From the NCBI RefSeq assembly GCF_900141815.1, contig NZ_FQYR01000002.1, positions 411,091 through 475,090 of the forward strand: a stretch of DNA of 64,000 nucleotides. The letters are read 5' to 3'. The notes under the pieces are model-generated. The model had not been told where the DNA came from, made no database searches, and saw only the letters and a program-made list of their open reading frames with translations. The DNA is from Rubritalea squalenifaciens DSM 18772. GTDB lineage: Bacteria > Verrucomicrobiota > Verrucomicrobiia > Verrucomicrobiales > Akkermansiaceae. A program made the position numbers and the translations under genes. This document shows, one piece after another, positions 1 to 9,129 of the stretch (the stretch's first letter is position 1; the number at the start of each line of letters is the position of its first letter).

Positions 1-470
1 GTACCTTAGCCCGCGGGTTGCGAGCCGAAGGGTCGCTACCCCGGGAATAGGATTAAAAACAGAAGGCGACCCCAACGTGGGTCGCGTAAGTTTCATCGTA
101 GAGGGTGCCATCAAGCAGGAAACATCCCGGAGGGATGATGGAGCAGAGCGCGGTGGTAAGCTTGCCTTGGCAAGTGCAACCCCGGGAATCCGTCCCTCCT
201 AACAAAACCACCCTGGAGGGGTGGTGGAACAGGTTTCATCAAGCCGGGCTTGTTCCTCTAACCTCTATCCTTTTTACTCCCCGCAGGGGCCAACCCCAAC
301 ACGGGTCGCGTAAGTTTCATCTAGCAGGAGATCGATTCTGTATTCTCGATTCTCAATTCTCCGCGTAGGGGCTCCATCAAGCAGACTCCCAAGGCCGGAG
401 GGCACCACATCCCTAAGGGGTGGAGGTGGCTTTAAACATGGTGCTGTTTTAGCTTTGTTGACATACTCTC
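1..470. repeat. Mosaic repeat block with a reverse copy of module A
   Basis: This block holds no credible gene. Positions 1-100 are a reverse copy of module A, a roughly 120-bp repeat. In its forward sense module A has a CGACCC..GGGTCG hairpin, an AT-rich stretch, the core CCCGGGGTAGCGATCC, and a final GGAACCCC..GGGGTTC hairpin. Further short modules follow (for example ACCACCCTGGAGGGGTGGT and a GATTCTGTATTCTCGATT run). They are joined by a degenerate delimiter close to CATCAAGCAGG. Short reading frames here are translations of repeats. Confidence 0.85.
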
Positions 471-472
471 TT

Positions 473-913
473 CTATTTGGACTTCATCATAAACTTGTCA
501 AAATTGCTTGGACCTTTGTACTGACTACCTCCGCGAAGAATGGCTTCTTCAAATGTTTTTAGGTCAAGAGTAATGAGTATGGTGAGATCATGATTGCTGT
601 CAGTGACATCTAACAAGATAATTCCATTGCGTACAGGATACCTCATGACATTTTTATTCGCGTAGTAGATAGCGATCTCTTGCACTTTACTTCTCATGTC
701 CTTGGCGGAGGCAGTTTTAGCACCGTGATTGACCAACACATGCAATACCTGTTCCTTTCCCTGACTTTCATTTAGATATTCTATCTTCTCAGCAGCTTTG
801 AATGCTTTAGGTAAAAGCCAAACTTCACCCAATGGTTTTGGCTCCGCAGCTAGGTACATTTGTCCAAGCCAGCATAGAATAAAAACAGGTAAACAGAATT
901 GATAGGCTTTCAT
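473..913 (-). CDS. Small secreted protein, unknown function
   Basis: A 146-residue protein with a clear N-terminal signal peptide: about 20 hydrophobic residues, with likely cleavage near YLAAEP at residue 23. It is therefore probably periplasmic or secreted. The mature part is mixed and charged, without cysteines or repeats, and I recognise no family. It is the most 3' of five minus-strand genes (473-2863) that lie between inverted module A copies at 1-100 and 3131-3280. A GTTGGGT motif lies 48 bases upstream of the start; it recalls an integron R' box but is too far away to be convincing. Confidence 0.65.
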   Translation of the reverse strand: MKAYQFCLPVFILCWLGQMYLAAEPKPLGEVWLLPKAFKAAEKIEYLNESQGKEQVLHVLVNHGAKTASAKDMRSKVQEIAIYYANKNVMRYPVRNGIILLDVTDSNHDLTILITLDLKTFEEAILRGGSQYKGPSNFDKFMMKSK

Positions 914-1005
914 GGAAATTGTGTGGCTTAATTAGGGTTATATCTTTCAAGAAAGAGTTTACCCAACTATTGGAAGAGTGGGTGGGTCTATCTCCTTGCT
1001 GGGGT

Positions 1006-1389
1006 TTATTGCTTGTCTTTGATTCTTAGACGGTAAGTCCGTAAGGACTTGTCCGTGAAGACGATGGTTTTCTGGACATAGACCTTGTCGGTGAGATCAT
1101 TCCTGATTTTCAGCATGTACCTTCCAGGGGGAATTTTGAGCGTGGAGGTTGCCTTCACATCTTTGATGAATGGGTGTGAGTAAACGAAATACTCTTCTCC
1201 ATTCTTTTCCATTTTGGAAATGGTGATGCTGACCTTGAGGCTATCATCCTTCTGGGTCTCCATGTCGATGACGGTTTGGTCGTCCACCATCTTGATTTTA
1301 GCCACAGAGGATTTCCAGCGAACGGTCTCATTTGAAAACGCTAGATGGGTGAGAAGAAGCCAGATGGCTAGAGCTGTGGGGAGTTTCAT
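1006..1389 (-). CDS. Small secreted protein, unknown function
   Basis: I chose the internal ATG at 1389 (MKLPTALAIW) over the upstream start at 1440 because it directly begins a typical signal peptide (residues 1-20, ending near AFSNE). The mature part, about 107 residues, is beta-rich with alternating charged and hydrophobic residues. It includes IPPGRYMLKIRND, a pattern seen in beta-sandwich domains that bind or present extracellular ligands. No named family is recognised. It follows 1442-1900 by about 50 bases, so the two may be co-transcribed. Confidence 0.65.
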   Translation of the reverse strand: MKLPTALAIWLLLTHLAFSNETVRWKSSVAKIKMVDDQTVIDMETQKDDSLKVSITISKMEKNGEEYFVYSHPFIKDVKATSTLKIPPGRYMLKIRNDLTDKVYVQKTIVFTDKSLRTYRLRIKDKQ

Positions 1390-1441
1390 GCTTAAAATAT
1401 TAGAAGTGTATTGGATTAGCTTGCTTAGTGGGAGGTTCACA

Positions 1442-1900
1442 CTAGTCAGTAATCGGTAAAAACAGAATCTCCATCGTTTCTTCGTTGATGAGGTAGGAAT
1501 ACTGCGACTGAATGCAGAGAATGTCTAGCACGTGGTAGAGATCCATATTCTTCACGACTAATGTCAGCTTCTGCTCATCGGCACCATGGACGACAAATTT
1601 CAATTTGAGTTTGCTGTCAAAGCCGCCGATTTGATCATTGTACTTTTTTTCCAGAGGCTTAACAGCGTCCGCCAAGCTCACGTCGACAGCTGAATAGCTG
1701 TCTATAGAAACAGACCTGAAGTGGATCTCTTTGATCGCTTCAGCTAAGGTCGCTAATTCGCCCGGTGTGCTCACCGCCTTCTCCTCATGGCTGGCAGGTT
1801 CGTGGCAGCATGAGGATTTCTCTGCCGTAGGTTCACTTGGCTTGCAGGAGACAGATAGGATGCAAAGCGAAAACCCGCTAAAGATGAGAGAATGTTTCAT
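1442..1900 (-). CDS. Lipoprotein with STN-like (secretin/TonB short) domain
   Basis: A 152-residue protein with a lipoprotein signal peptide (lipobox LSVSC near residue 19), followed by a Cys/His-rich stretch (SSCCHEPASH). The C-terminal half contains LTLVVKNMDLYHVLDILC, which matches the way STN-type domains in secretins and TonB receptors begin: a hydrophobic strand, then a helix ending in a small-molecule or plug contact. The fold call is an inference from this pattern. A second STN-like protein occurs at 26103-26543. The role is unknown. Confidence 0.55.
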   Translation of the reverse strand: MKHSLIFSGFSLCILSVSCKPSEPTAEKSSCCHEPASHEEKAVSTPGELATLAEAIKEIHFRSVSIDSYSAVDVSLADAVKPLEKKYNDQIGGFDSKLKLKFVVHGADEQKLTLVVKNMDLYHVLDILCIQSQYSYLINEETMEILFLPITD

Positions 1901-1947
1901 GATTTAAGAGTGAAAGGCATGATGGAGACGACGGACAGCATGTGAGT

Positions 1948-2382
1948 TCATTTTTTCAGGAGCGGTAGCGCTGATTCCTCTGCAATCGATGATAGTAAGA
2001 TTTTCGCTATCACTCCAACTTTTAGCTCAGTCTTCTCTATTTCGCTATCTGGTAACTCGATATTTAGCGTCAGCAGTTTGAATAAATCACAGTCTCTAGA
2101 TAGGAAGTAATCTTGTTGATGCTTATCGAAGCTGGCCGCCTCAGCAGAACGTAGCAGTATATAAAGCTTTTGCTTCTCCTCCAGATTTAGCTTTCTTGGC
2201 TTAACTGGATAGGAGTTTAGATAGACGATCGGGATATACCCTTTTTCTTTCAGAAAGAAATGGAACGGCACTTCAAAGCCGCCAAGATGTTTCATTTCCA
2301 CCTCGTCGATTCTGTCATCAGCCACCAGTAGTGGGGTGAATAAGGCAAAACTTAATAGAAAAAAGATGGTTGTCTTCATCAT
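1948..2382 (-). CDS. Small secreted protein, unknown function
   Basis: A 144-residue protein with a signal peptide (MMKTTIFFLLSFALFTPLL, cleavage likely near VADD). The mature part has no cysteine beyond one CDLF motif and is largely helical. No family is recognised. The start is ambiguous between two adjacent ATGs. It lies in the five-gene minus-strand group, 47 bases upstream of the STN-like lipoprotein gene. Confidence 0.6.
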   Translation of the reverse strand: MMKTTIFFLLSFALFTPLLVADDRIDEVEMKHLGGFEVPFHFFLKEKGYIPIVYLNSYPVKPRKLNLEEKQKLYILLRSAEAASFDKHQQDYFLSRDCDLFKLLTLNIELPDSEIEKTELKVGVIAKILLSSIAEESALPLLKK

Positions 2383-2482
2383 CTAGCAAATGGGTTGTCA
2401 GGATTGTACGCTTCCCCTGGATGAGAACAAATTAAATCTATCAATCATCTGACCATTGGGGGTATGGGCAACATTGGGGTCG

Positions 2483-2863
2483 TCATTGGCTGCCTGCTTC
2501 AAGAGCCTCTTTGATTCGCTGTTGATTGATATGTTCGAGCCGACGGTCACGGCTATTGCACAAATTCACCGGATAGCTACTTAGCAATTCGCGCATGGGG
2601 AAATACACTGCATAGGCAGCGTTAGAAAAAAAACTAGGATCCACGATGTCTTCTGAGGAAGAAAAACGTAATTTGTAGGAAGTAATGCCAGGATACCACG
2701 CATAATGATTTTTCCCGAAAAGTAAGAAAAATCCCAGCAGGTAAATGACTACCGTTTTGATAGCACGAGCTGTCCAGATTTTATGTTTTCGCTTGTTCTG
2801 CATAACTTCCATCTTGATCGGAGGGGCGACACCATGAAGCTCTTGAAGGCGTTGGTCGCACAA
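2483..2863 (-). CDS. Small single-pass membrane protein, unknown
   Basis: Up to 126 residues. A basic stretch (NKRKHKIW) is followed by one hydrophobic segment (about residues 36-51), suggesting a type II membrane anchor with about 70 residues outside. The start is uncertain: an internal ATG at 2812 would remove 17 unremarkable residues. Both ends are flanked by copies of a motif around GGGCAACATTG (2463-2476 and 2895-2908), so the gene sits in a short direct-repeat frame. No family is recognised. Confidence 0.5.
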   Translation of the reverse strand: MCDQRLQELHGVAPPIKMEVMQNKRKHKIWTARAIKTVVIYLLGFFLLFGKNHYAWYPGITSYKLRFSSSEDIVDPSFFSNAAYAVYFPMRELLSSYPVNLCNSRDRRLEHINQQRIKEALEAGSQ

Positions 2864-2924
2864 TGGTTAACCTGATGACCTGGCCATTGGGGTAATGGGC
2901 AACATTGAGGTCATAGGTGCACTA

Positions 2925-3720
2925 TCTATTAACATGGTTCAAGCAGGCCGTCTAGTTGCGGGTCATCATGAGGGATGAAGGAGACAAGTGTGGTGAATAT
3001 CCTTCCTCCACTCCTCCGGGGTGGTATTTCAATAGAGGCGGGTTCCCGGGGTGAGCCCCTGCGGGGAATTCCTAATTCGTGATTACTAATTACAAATAGT
3101 CTCCCTACGGGATGTTTCCTGCTTGATGGCACCCTCTACGATGAAACTTACGCGACCCGCGTTGGGGTCGTGTTGTTTTTTTTAATCCTATTCCCGGGGT
3201 AGCGACCCTTCGGCTCGCAACCCGCGGGCTAAGGTACGGAACCCCGTTGGGGTTCTCTAGTGAGCATCCCGGAGGGATGGGTTCCATCTTATCGGCCTTT
3301 ATCCTTTCTCCTCTATCCTCCCCACTCCCCGCAGGGCTTCCATTCGTGAGATTCGTGTCATTCGTGGTGGAAAACGTTTCACCATGCAGGGCTTCATCTA
3401 GCAGGGCTGCAAACTGCTTACTTGATACTGAACACTCCCCGCAGGGTCCATGCTTCATCAAGCAGGCTCCCAATGATCCTTGATTAAGGACAAGCGCCTA
3501 CCGGGCTGAGATCCGGAACCCCCTTGGGGTTCTTTCCTTCGGCATGGGGCGAGGGTGGGTAGGGGCCGTAGCGGGTAGGGAGTAGCAAGTAGCGGAAATT
3601 CCCCACGGAAATTTCTTTTGTACTGTGTCTAACCGCCTTGCCTGCGTGATCACTCTCCGGCTTGTCCGGAGAGGCTACTACCTACCCGCTACTGGCTACG
3701 GTTCCGAATCATCGCTCAGG
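2925..3720. repeat. Mosaic repeat block with forward module A and module B
   Basis: No gene is supported here. Module A occurs forward at about 3131-3280 and is the inverted partner of the copy at 1-100. Module B occupies about 3541-3710. It is a 165-bp element whose ends (GTAGCGGGTAGGGAGTAGC and GGCTACTACCTACCCGCTAC) are inverted repeats and whose middle holds two further hairpins (GGAAATTCC.. and CTCTCCGGCTTGTCCGGAGAG). Between them are modules such as ATTCGTGAGATTCGTG and ACTCCCCGCAGGG, joined by CATCTAGCAGG-like delimiters. Confidence 0.85.
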
Positions 3721-3764
3721 GTGCTTTACTCGCTAGCAAGCTGGCAACTCCCGCCGGAAAACAA

Positions 3765-3790
3765 ACAAGGCCTGCGGGTGCAGGCCTTGT
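3765..3790 (-). terminator. Rho-independent terminator of the beta-barrel gene
   Basis: A perfect 11-bp inverted repeat (ACAAGGCCTGC / GCAGGCCTTGT) with a 4-base loop lies 31 bases downstream of the minus-strand gene 3821-4492. On the minus strand it is followed by a T-rich tract (TTGTTTGTTTTCC). Confidence 0.9.
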
Positions 3791-3820
3791 GGAGATGGTT
3801 AGACGGTTGACTTCTAGTGA

Positions 3821-4492
3821 TTAGAAGTTGTAGCGGAGACCGAGCTCGACGAGGACATCACCGTCGATGTCGCCTTTGTCGTCGATTTCGGAGAGACCGG
3901 TGAGGTCTGCGTCATCCATGTAGATGTAGCGTACGCCGCCGAATGCTTCGAAGGACTCACTGAAGTTGTATGTGAGGCCGGCGAATGCCTGGGCGTAGAA
4001 AACTTCGTCGTCGAAGGACTCGCTGTCGCTGGTTTCCACGGAGTCGATGTCCATGTCCACGAGGGCGATACCTGCGCCTGCACCGATGTACCAGTTAAGG
4101 TTCTGGGTGAGGGAGCACTCGTACTTGTAGTTGAGAGTGATCGGCACGATCTGGGTCTCCAGGTCGTACTCGCCGAATGGCTGGTCAGGAAGGTTGGAGG
4201 TGACCTGTGGGCCGAAGTCCACGGAGTCGTCGAGCTCTGTGAAGCCTACTTCCAGGAAGAGAGCGTGGGAGCACTTGTTAGGGCAGATCTTTTCTACGCC
4301 GAACTGAAGGTGGTACATTTCTTCATCCGCATCTGTGAGGTAGCCTGCGGAGGCGCCGAGGAACCACTGAAGGCTGCACTCAGGTGCTGGTGGGATGACT
4401 TCCTTGGCGGATTTTGCTGAGTAGCTCTCACCGGCGAACGCTGTCGCGGTCATACCGAGAGCCAAAGGCAAGATGATGTTTTTCATATTCAT
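3821..4492 (-). CDS. Outer-membrane beta-barrel protein
   Basis: A 223-residue protein with a signal peptide (cleavage near TAFAGES, residue 21). The mature part is a run of alternating amphipathic beta strands rich in Gly, Tyr and Phe, with acidic loops (for example WYIGAGAGIALVDMDIDSV and FEAFGGVRYIYMDDADL). It ends in LGLRYNF, the terminal aromatic residue expected for BAM-dependent insertion. Size and pattern fit the OmpA/OmpW-like 8-stranded barrels of the outer membrane beta-barrel superfamily. Cysteine pairs (CPNKC) and the acidic loops suggest surface or cation interaction, but no substrate can be named. It is monocistronic, with its own terminator at 3765-3790. Confidence 0.85.
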   Translation of the reverse strand: MNMKNIILPLALGMTATAFAGESYSAKSAKEVIPPAPECSLQWFLGASAGYLTDADEEMYHLQFGVEKICPNKCSHALFLEVGFTELDDSVDFGPQVTSNLPDQPFGEYDLETQIVPITLNYKYECSLTQNLNWYIGAGAGIALVDMDIDSVETSDSESFDDEVFYAQAFAGLTYNFSESFEAFGGVRYIYMDDADLTGLSEIDDKGDIDGDVLVELGLRYNF

Positions 4493-5398
4493 ATCGGCTA
4501 GATTACTAACAAGAGGGCTCAGATTATGACAATCCTGAAATGTGGCTTAATGCTATTTTTTTAGCGGAGTGTGCGAGTGTGTCATCTATCCGCGAGAGGG
4601 AGTGGATAGAGGGTGTGGTGGAGAAGTTTATTTAACTATTTAGTGGTCAGCCGATTATGTTTGTGTTAGGTGGTTTGCCTTCGATCGGTTTATCTCCGGT
4701 CTGTGTGTGTTTTTCCCCCTGTGGGGGTGTCTACCTATAGACGTGAGGAAGCGCAGCAGGCATTAGAGAGAGGCTGTCTAGCAATTTTCAGATTCCCCCC
4801 AAAATACCACCAAAAGACATCCTCGTCAGTGGCTCCGCGTGTGTAGCTGTCTGGCGGGGGTGTTCAGGGGGCCCCTATGGGGCGGGGCATTACTGATTAC
4901 TAATTACGGATTACTGATTCCGGCACGATGAAACATGGCCCCTGCGGGGAGTGATCAGGAGAAAGTGTGAAGTAAGCAGTCCAGCACGATGGAACCCGGC
5001 TCGATGAAGCATTTCCACCACGAATAGCACGAATCTCACGAATGCGGGCTAGATGGAACCCGGCACGATGAAGCTTTTATAGCCACAGATTATTCAGATT
5101 GGGACAGATTGCCGGATTGATGAAGCGAGGCCCCTACGGGGCATGACTGATAGAAGCCCTGCGGGCTTGTCATGAGTCAAGTGTCATTGGGAGCCTGCTT
5201 GATGGAACATGGCGGGCTGACGTAACACGTAATACTCAAAACGCTGTGCCTGGCATGGAGATGGTGGTCTGCTTATCCGGCTAGTTGATAGTTGGTGGTG
5301 TTAGGCTCTGTGTGTGGAACGCAGTTAAGTTCTTTGTACTCAGTAGCTGGTGTGGCGGATGAGCTGGCGGGCCCATGGTGGAGGGGGATGAGGAAAAT

Positions 5399-5420
5399 AC
5401 CCCGACTATTTAGTCGGGGT
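5399..5420. other. Perfect 22-bp palindromic hairpin
   Basis: Arms ACCCCGACTA and TAGTCGGGGT surround a 2-base centre. There is no T-tract on either strand long enough to call a terminator, and no neighbouring gene. It could be a protein-binding site or a hairpin of the repeat mosaic. Confidence 0.6.
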
Positions 5421-5509
5421 ACAGCTGCGTTGACCCGATATGTTTCTTTGGGCATGATTAAGGTCAAGTTACGGAAATTTATTCTCCCCTATATACCACC
5501 CCAAAGATG

Positions 5510-5549
5510 ACATCCCCGCCAGTTCCTCCGTGTGAGCTGGCGGGGATGT
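5510..5549. other. Orphan terminator-like hairpin
   Basis: Arms ACATCCCCGCCAG and CTGGCGGGGATGT (13 bp) have a 14-base loop and are followed by TTGTGTGG. A decayed copy of the same hairpin and its ATACCACC lead-in lies near 4805-4870. No gene precedes either copy, so these are either relics of lost genes or part of a repeat family. Confidence 0.6.
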
Positions 5550-5649
5550 TTGTGTGGCCCCTGCGGGGCATGACTGATAGGAGCCCTGCGGGCTTGTCAT
5601 GGGTCAAGGGTCAGGAGTCATTGGGCTTGAGTTTCCGCTTAGATCATTC

Positions 5650-5830
5650 GGTACCGTAGCCAGTAGCGAGTAGCCTCTCCGGATAAACCGGAGAGCAGGC
5701 ATGCAAACAGGCAGCATGAATCAGGTATAGAAGAAATTTCCCACGAAAATTTCCGCTACCCGCTACTCCCTACCAGCTACGCTCCCTACCAGCTACGCTC
5801 CCTACCAGCTACGCTCCCTACCTTCCCTTG
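5650..5830 (-). repeat. Module B, reverse copy, with 16-bp tandem repeat
   Basis: The copy runs from GGTACCGTAGCCAGTAGCG to the GCTACCCGCTACTCCC end, with the CTCTCCGG..CCGGAGAG hairpin inside. At its outer edge a 16-bp unit, CTCCCTACCAGCTACG, is repeated in tandem about three times (about 5773-5825), which is not seen in the other copies. Confidence 0.85.
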
Positions 5831-5917
5831 ATACCGCCTACTCCCCGCAGGGGCTCATCTAGCAGGCCCCAATGACTTATGACCCTTGACCCATGACAAG
5901 CGCCCTGTGGGCGCTCT

Positions 5918-6035
5918 ACCCCAACGGGGTTCCGTATGTTAGCCCGGCGGTTGCGAGCCGGAGGATCGCTACCCCGGGAATATCCACCACACAACACACG
6001 ACCCCAACGCGGGTCGCGGATGCTTCATCGTGCCG
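5918..6035 (-). repeat. Module A, reverse copy
   Basis: The element contains the TACCCCAACGGGGTTCCG hairpin, the core GGATCGCTACCCCGGGAATA, and the CGACCCCAACGCGGGTCG hairpin. It is the inverted partner of the forward copy near 10390-10530; the four or five genes between 6506 and 10067 lie between them. Confidence 0.85.
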
Positions 6036-6505
6036 GGTTCCATTTAGCAGGCCTTTTTCCTTTCTCCTCTATCCTTCCCACTCCCCGTAGGGGCCAGGCT
6101 TCATCAGGCAGGGTTCCATCTAGCCAGCCCTTCTGTCTCTTCCGTGTATTCTGTGGTTAGACACGCTCCATCGTGCCGGGTTCCATCAGCCCAGTATTCG
6201 TGCAATTCGTGAGATTCGTGGTTCAAAAATACGAGCTCTCCCACAGCCGCTCCATCAAGCAGGCCTTTTTCCTTTCTCCTCTATCCTTGCCACTCCCCGC
6301 AGGGGCCATGCTTCATCGTGCCGGGATCAGTCATCCGTAATTTGTAATCAGTCATACCCCGCAGGGGCTTGATTCTAAATCCTCCCTAAGGCACCTATTC
6401 TAGATGAGTTATTGCAATGGGTGGTGCTGTGTGGTATGTGCATGGGGTGTGTTTTCCGGCGGAGTTCTCCGCGGGAGGGCATGCTGAATTCTGTGTGTGG
6501 ATATT

Positions 6506-7594
6506 ATGAAAGTTTTCATCCTGATTTTCTTTATGGCTGCGCTGCACTGGGTGTATCGGGATACCTCTGTGGAGGCTAGTGAGCAGCAGGCAGAGCCGGC
6601 GGCCGAGGAGGCGCCCGCGGAGCAGACTCCCGCCGATGAAGCAGAGGAGCAGCCGGAGGTGCAGCTGGGCGAGGAGCCGAAGGAGGCGCTGATGGGGGAG
6701 CGGCTGAAGGAGCTGAGGCAAAGGGCGCGGAAGTTCCAGTACGGCGCGGAGGTTGTGGATGAAGTGCTGGACTGCATCCAGCAGGGGAGAACTCTGAGCC
6801 CGCAAGAGGCCATTGACCTAGGGGTCACGCTGAGCTGGGTGGAGAGGCACTCGCCGGAGCTGAGTGACGAGATCGTGCTCGGACTGAGGAAGATGAATTT
6901 AACCTTCCCGGAAGGGGAGGAGCCCGAGCTCAGCGGCTTTGATAAGGTGCCGGAGGGGATCTGGGCAGACCTGGTGCCGCGGGTGAGACGTAAGGCGATC
7001 AATGAGGACCTGGTGGATGAGCTGCTCTCACGCATCCCTGAGGACGGTAAGCTGGAGAAGGGGGATGTCGGCCAGCTGGGCATGATGATCTATGAATTCA
7101 GGGAATACTCGCCAGTGCTGGCGGAGAAGCTGGTGAAGGGGCTGGACCTGAGCCGCGACCATTTTCCGGATCGGTTTAAAATGACCTTGATCGCCACGCT
7201 GCGGGATCCGGTGGAGCAGTTTGAGCGCGGCCTGGACTCCGGGGTGAGCCAGTCCTATATGAGCGGTGTGATGGCTGAGGCGATGGCTGAAATGGACATT
7301 GCCAATTTCCTCTATGTGCTGGAGCGTCTGAAGGACCTGCAGGACCGCCGGCCGGAGTTTCATCTGCAGGTGGTGTTCAAGATGTTCAGATCGGAAGGGA
7401 TCAGCGTGGACAGTCTGGGGACCGCGATCGATCTGCTCCATGAGGTCCACCCGGAGATGCAGCGGTACGCCAAGACCGGGCTGAGATCCAGGGTGGAGAA
7501 CCTACACGAGCAGGGACAACTGGATGACAGCCAGCTGGATTTTTATCTAGATATGTTAGGACGTGTGCCGCCGGGGTTACCTTACCAGGAGTAG
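6506..7594 (+). CDS. Secreted or anchored alpha-helical protein, unknown
   Basis: About 362 residues from the ATG at 6506; a GTG nine bases earlier is possible. An N-terminal hydrophobic segment (MKVFILIFFMAALHWVY) serves as a signal or anchor. A low-complexity Ala/Glu/Pro linker follows (about residues 25-60, EEAPAEQTPADEAEEQ). The rest is an all-helical, strongly charged domain with recurring units of the type LVDELLSRI and LVKGLDL, suggesting helical repeats. No family is recognised. It is the only plus-strand gene in the first 13 kb and is followed directly by module B, with no clear terminator of its own. Confidence 0.75.
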   Translation: MKVFILIFFMAALHWVYRDTSVEASEQQAEPAAEEAPAEQTPADEAEEQPEVQLGEEPKEALMGERLKELRQRARKFQYGAEVVDEVLDCIQQGRTLSPQEAIDLGVTLSWVERHSPELSDEIVLGLRKMNLTFPEGEEPELSGFDKVPEGIWADLVPRVRRKAINEDLVDELLSRIPEDGKLEKGDVGQLGMMIYEFREYSPVLAEKLVKGLDLSRDHFPDRFKMTLIATLRDPVEQFERGLDSGVSQSYMSGVMAEAMAEMDIANFLYVLERLKDLQDRRPEFHLQVVFKMFRSEGISVDSLGTAIDLLHEVHPEMQRYAKTGLRSRVENLHEQGQLDDSQLDFYLDMLGRVPPGLPYQE

Positions 7595-7599
7595 GCCCC

Positions 7600-7970
7600 G
7601 GAGGGGCATGGATCAAGGGAAGGTAGGGGGCGTAGCAGGTAGGGAGTAGCGGGTAGCGGAAATTTCCTTGGGGGAAATTTCTTCGATGCCTGAACCCTCC
7701 TGTCTGCTTGCGTGCCAGCTCTCCGGTTTACCCGGAGAGGCTACTTCCTACTCGCTACTGGCTACGGTTTCGAATGATCTAACAGGTAGCGCCTTCGGAG
7801 GCCAACCCCAATGACTCATGGCCAACCAAAATCCCTCAGGACTTCGTTCCATTGTCCCAGACTTGATTCTGTGTTCCCGATTCTTAATTCTCCCCGAAGG
7901 GGCAATGACAAGCGCCCCGCGGGCGCTTTACCCCGGAGGGGTGGAGGAAGGGGAGTGGTACCTTTGGTGG
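7600..7970 (+). repeat. Module B, forward copy, and flanking modules
   Basis: Module B (about 7615-7780) has the usual inverted ends and central CTCTCCGGTTTACCCGGAGAG hairpin. It is followed by CTAACAGG, a module reading ATGACTCATGGCCAACC, a GATTCTGTGTTCCCGATTC module, and the GCGCCCCGCGGGCGC hairpin. No gene. Confidence 0.85.
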
Positions 7971-7974
7971 CCTC

Positions 7975-8529
7975 TCATTCGTCTGCAAAGGGATCCTTTT
8001 CAGGTTTGGTTTTATCCTTGATGTCATCGCGGTGCGATAGCTGTAGCTTTTTATCAATCAAGAGAAAGAGAGGTGGTCTCGCAACAAACTGTTCAGGCTC
8101 TTTATTTGGATGCCGTTCCAAAGGCGTAAACTTAAACTCCCAGCCTTCCTCGGTGAAACCATTGAATTCAATCATGCTCAGTGAAGAAAAAAACAACTGC
8201 TTCACACTCCAAGCCCCATTCTGGAGACTAATAACAGAGAGCCTGTTTGAAATTTCCCCACTAAAGTCTGCAGCTGAGTGAACGATGAATTGGCTCTTCG
8301 TGACTTTGTAGATACTAAGGATAGATCCCTCTAACACAAACTTACCCTCACCATCAAAGAGGGCTAGATTCCTCGTTTTACTGGAGCGTGTTTGCTGGAA
8401 AACAAGATCGCCGCAGCGCCATTGAGACCAGCCCGCAGTTTCATTGAATGATCTCGGTAATGGCTCGCCAGCCAGAAAGGCTGCCGTCTGCAGATACATG
8501 AAGAATATGATCGGGAGTGTCTGTTTCAT
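7975..8529 (-). CDS. Small secreted protein, unknown function
   Basis: A 184-residue protein with a signal peptide (MKQTLPIIFFMYLQTAAFLAG, cleavage near residue 21). The mature domain is beta-rich with several WS/WK motifs and a lysine-rich C terminus ending in DPFADE. No family is recognised. It is the last gene of a minus-strand row of four. Its 3' end abuts a repeat hairpin. Confidence 0.65.
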   Translation of the reverse strand: MKQTLPIIFFMYLQTAAFLAGEPLPRSFNETAGWSQWRCGDLVFQQTRSSKTRNLALFDGEGKFVLEGSILSIYKVTKSQFIVHSAADFSGEISNRLSVISLQNGAWSVKQLFFSSLSMIEFNGFTEEGWEFKFTPLERHPNKEPEQFVARPPLFLLIDKKLQLSHRDDIKDKTKPEKDPFADE

Positions 8530-8649
8530 TGCTTCACTTAGGGAGTCACGCCAACACGGGGTTCAGAAATGCTTCGGTCCTGTCTCAAATAGAGAGAGGA
8601 ACGCTGACTCTAGAGCACAGCTGATACCCCGTAAAACAAATAAGCCGGC

Positions 8650-9129
8650 CTATTCATCCATGTGCTGGATGTTTAGGTAGGACATCAGGGCGAGGAGGGC
8701 GTATTTCCATTTGTCGGCTGGCTGGTGGTAGATCACTTCCATGCTCGCTTCATGGTCCCTCGCAGGGATGTAGACGGCGAGCTCCTCACTCTGGTAGTAC
8801 CAGCTGTCCCCATCCTTTTTTGTGAACTTGTAGTAGGTGTTCACGCCATCTGTCCTGAGGCAGTTCGTAGCCCCCATGCGCTCATAGGTGGAGCAGAGCA
8901 AGACGCCTTGCTGCTTGAAATCCGTGGTGCGCGAGAAGAATGAGCTTTGGTCCTGGATCTCGGGCAGGGTGTCATGAGTGAGGCGGTATTTCCCGTTCCA
9001 CCAGTCGGCCTCGATCCGCCACTCCTCGTCATCACAGAAACGAACCGTGCCGCCGTACTTGCGGGCAAACAGGTCCGTTGCAGAGATGGTGAATCGTGCG
9101 GTGAAATGGCTCATGTCCGGATTAATCAC
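8650..9129 (-). CDS. Hypothetical cytoplasmic protein coupled to lipoprotein gene
   Basis: About 159 residues, without signal peptide or membrane segment. It has many aromatics (EWRIEADWWNGKYRL, DSWYYQSEEL), which suggests a compact beta-rich fold. The GTG start at 9129 overlaps the stop of the upstream gene (TAGTG), implying translational coupling; the ATG at 9114 is an alternative. No family is recognised. Confidence 0.6.
   Translation of the reverse strand: MINPDMSHFTARFTISATDLFARKYGGTVRFCDDEEWRIEADWWNGKYRLTHDTLPEIQDQSSFFSRTTDFKQQGVLLCSTYERMGATNCLRTDGVNTYYKFTKKDGDSWYYQSEELAVYIPARDHEASMEVIYHQPADKWKYALLALMSYLNIQHMDE

Larger units (their letters stand above)
4500..6490. repeat. Two-kilobase gene-free mosaic of repeat modules
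   Basis: No credible gene. The stretch contains two diverged copies of a terminator-like hairpin (about 4805-4870 and 5488-5550), a perfect palindrome at 5399-5420, a reverse module B copy (about 5650-5830), a reverse module A copy (about 5918-6035), and many short modules: CACGAATCTCACGAATG, CCACAGATTATTCAGATT, GCCCCTGCGGGGC and CTCTATCCTTCCCACTCCC. These are separated by delimiters such as CATCTAGCAGG, CATCGTGCCGGG and their complements. Confidence 0.85.

Noticed and set aside
105-368. Short reading frames inside repeat blocks with translations such as GVPYVSPAVASRRIATPG (also at 3105-3473, 5893-6160, 10389-10759, 16214-16459, 24131-24355, 27239-27593, 28435-28746, 36457-36813, 38131-38403)
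   Set aside because: They follow module A and its palindromes in several frames and on both strands, lack ribosome-binding sites, and change frame from copy to copy. They are repeat translations, not genes.
1-6490. CRISPR-like repeat-spacer structure from the delimiters
   Set aside because: The delimiter is degenerate, occurs in both orientations, and the segments between are repeated palindromic modules rather than unique spacers.
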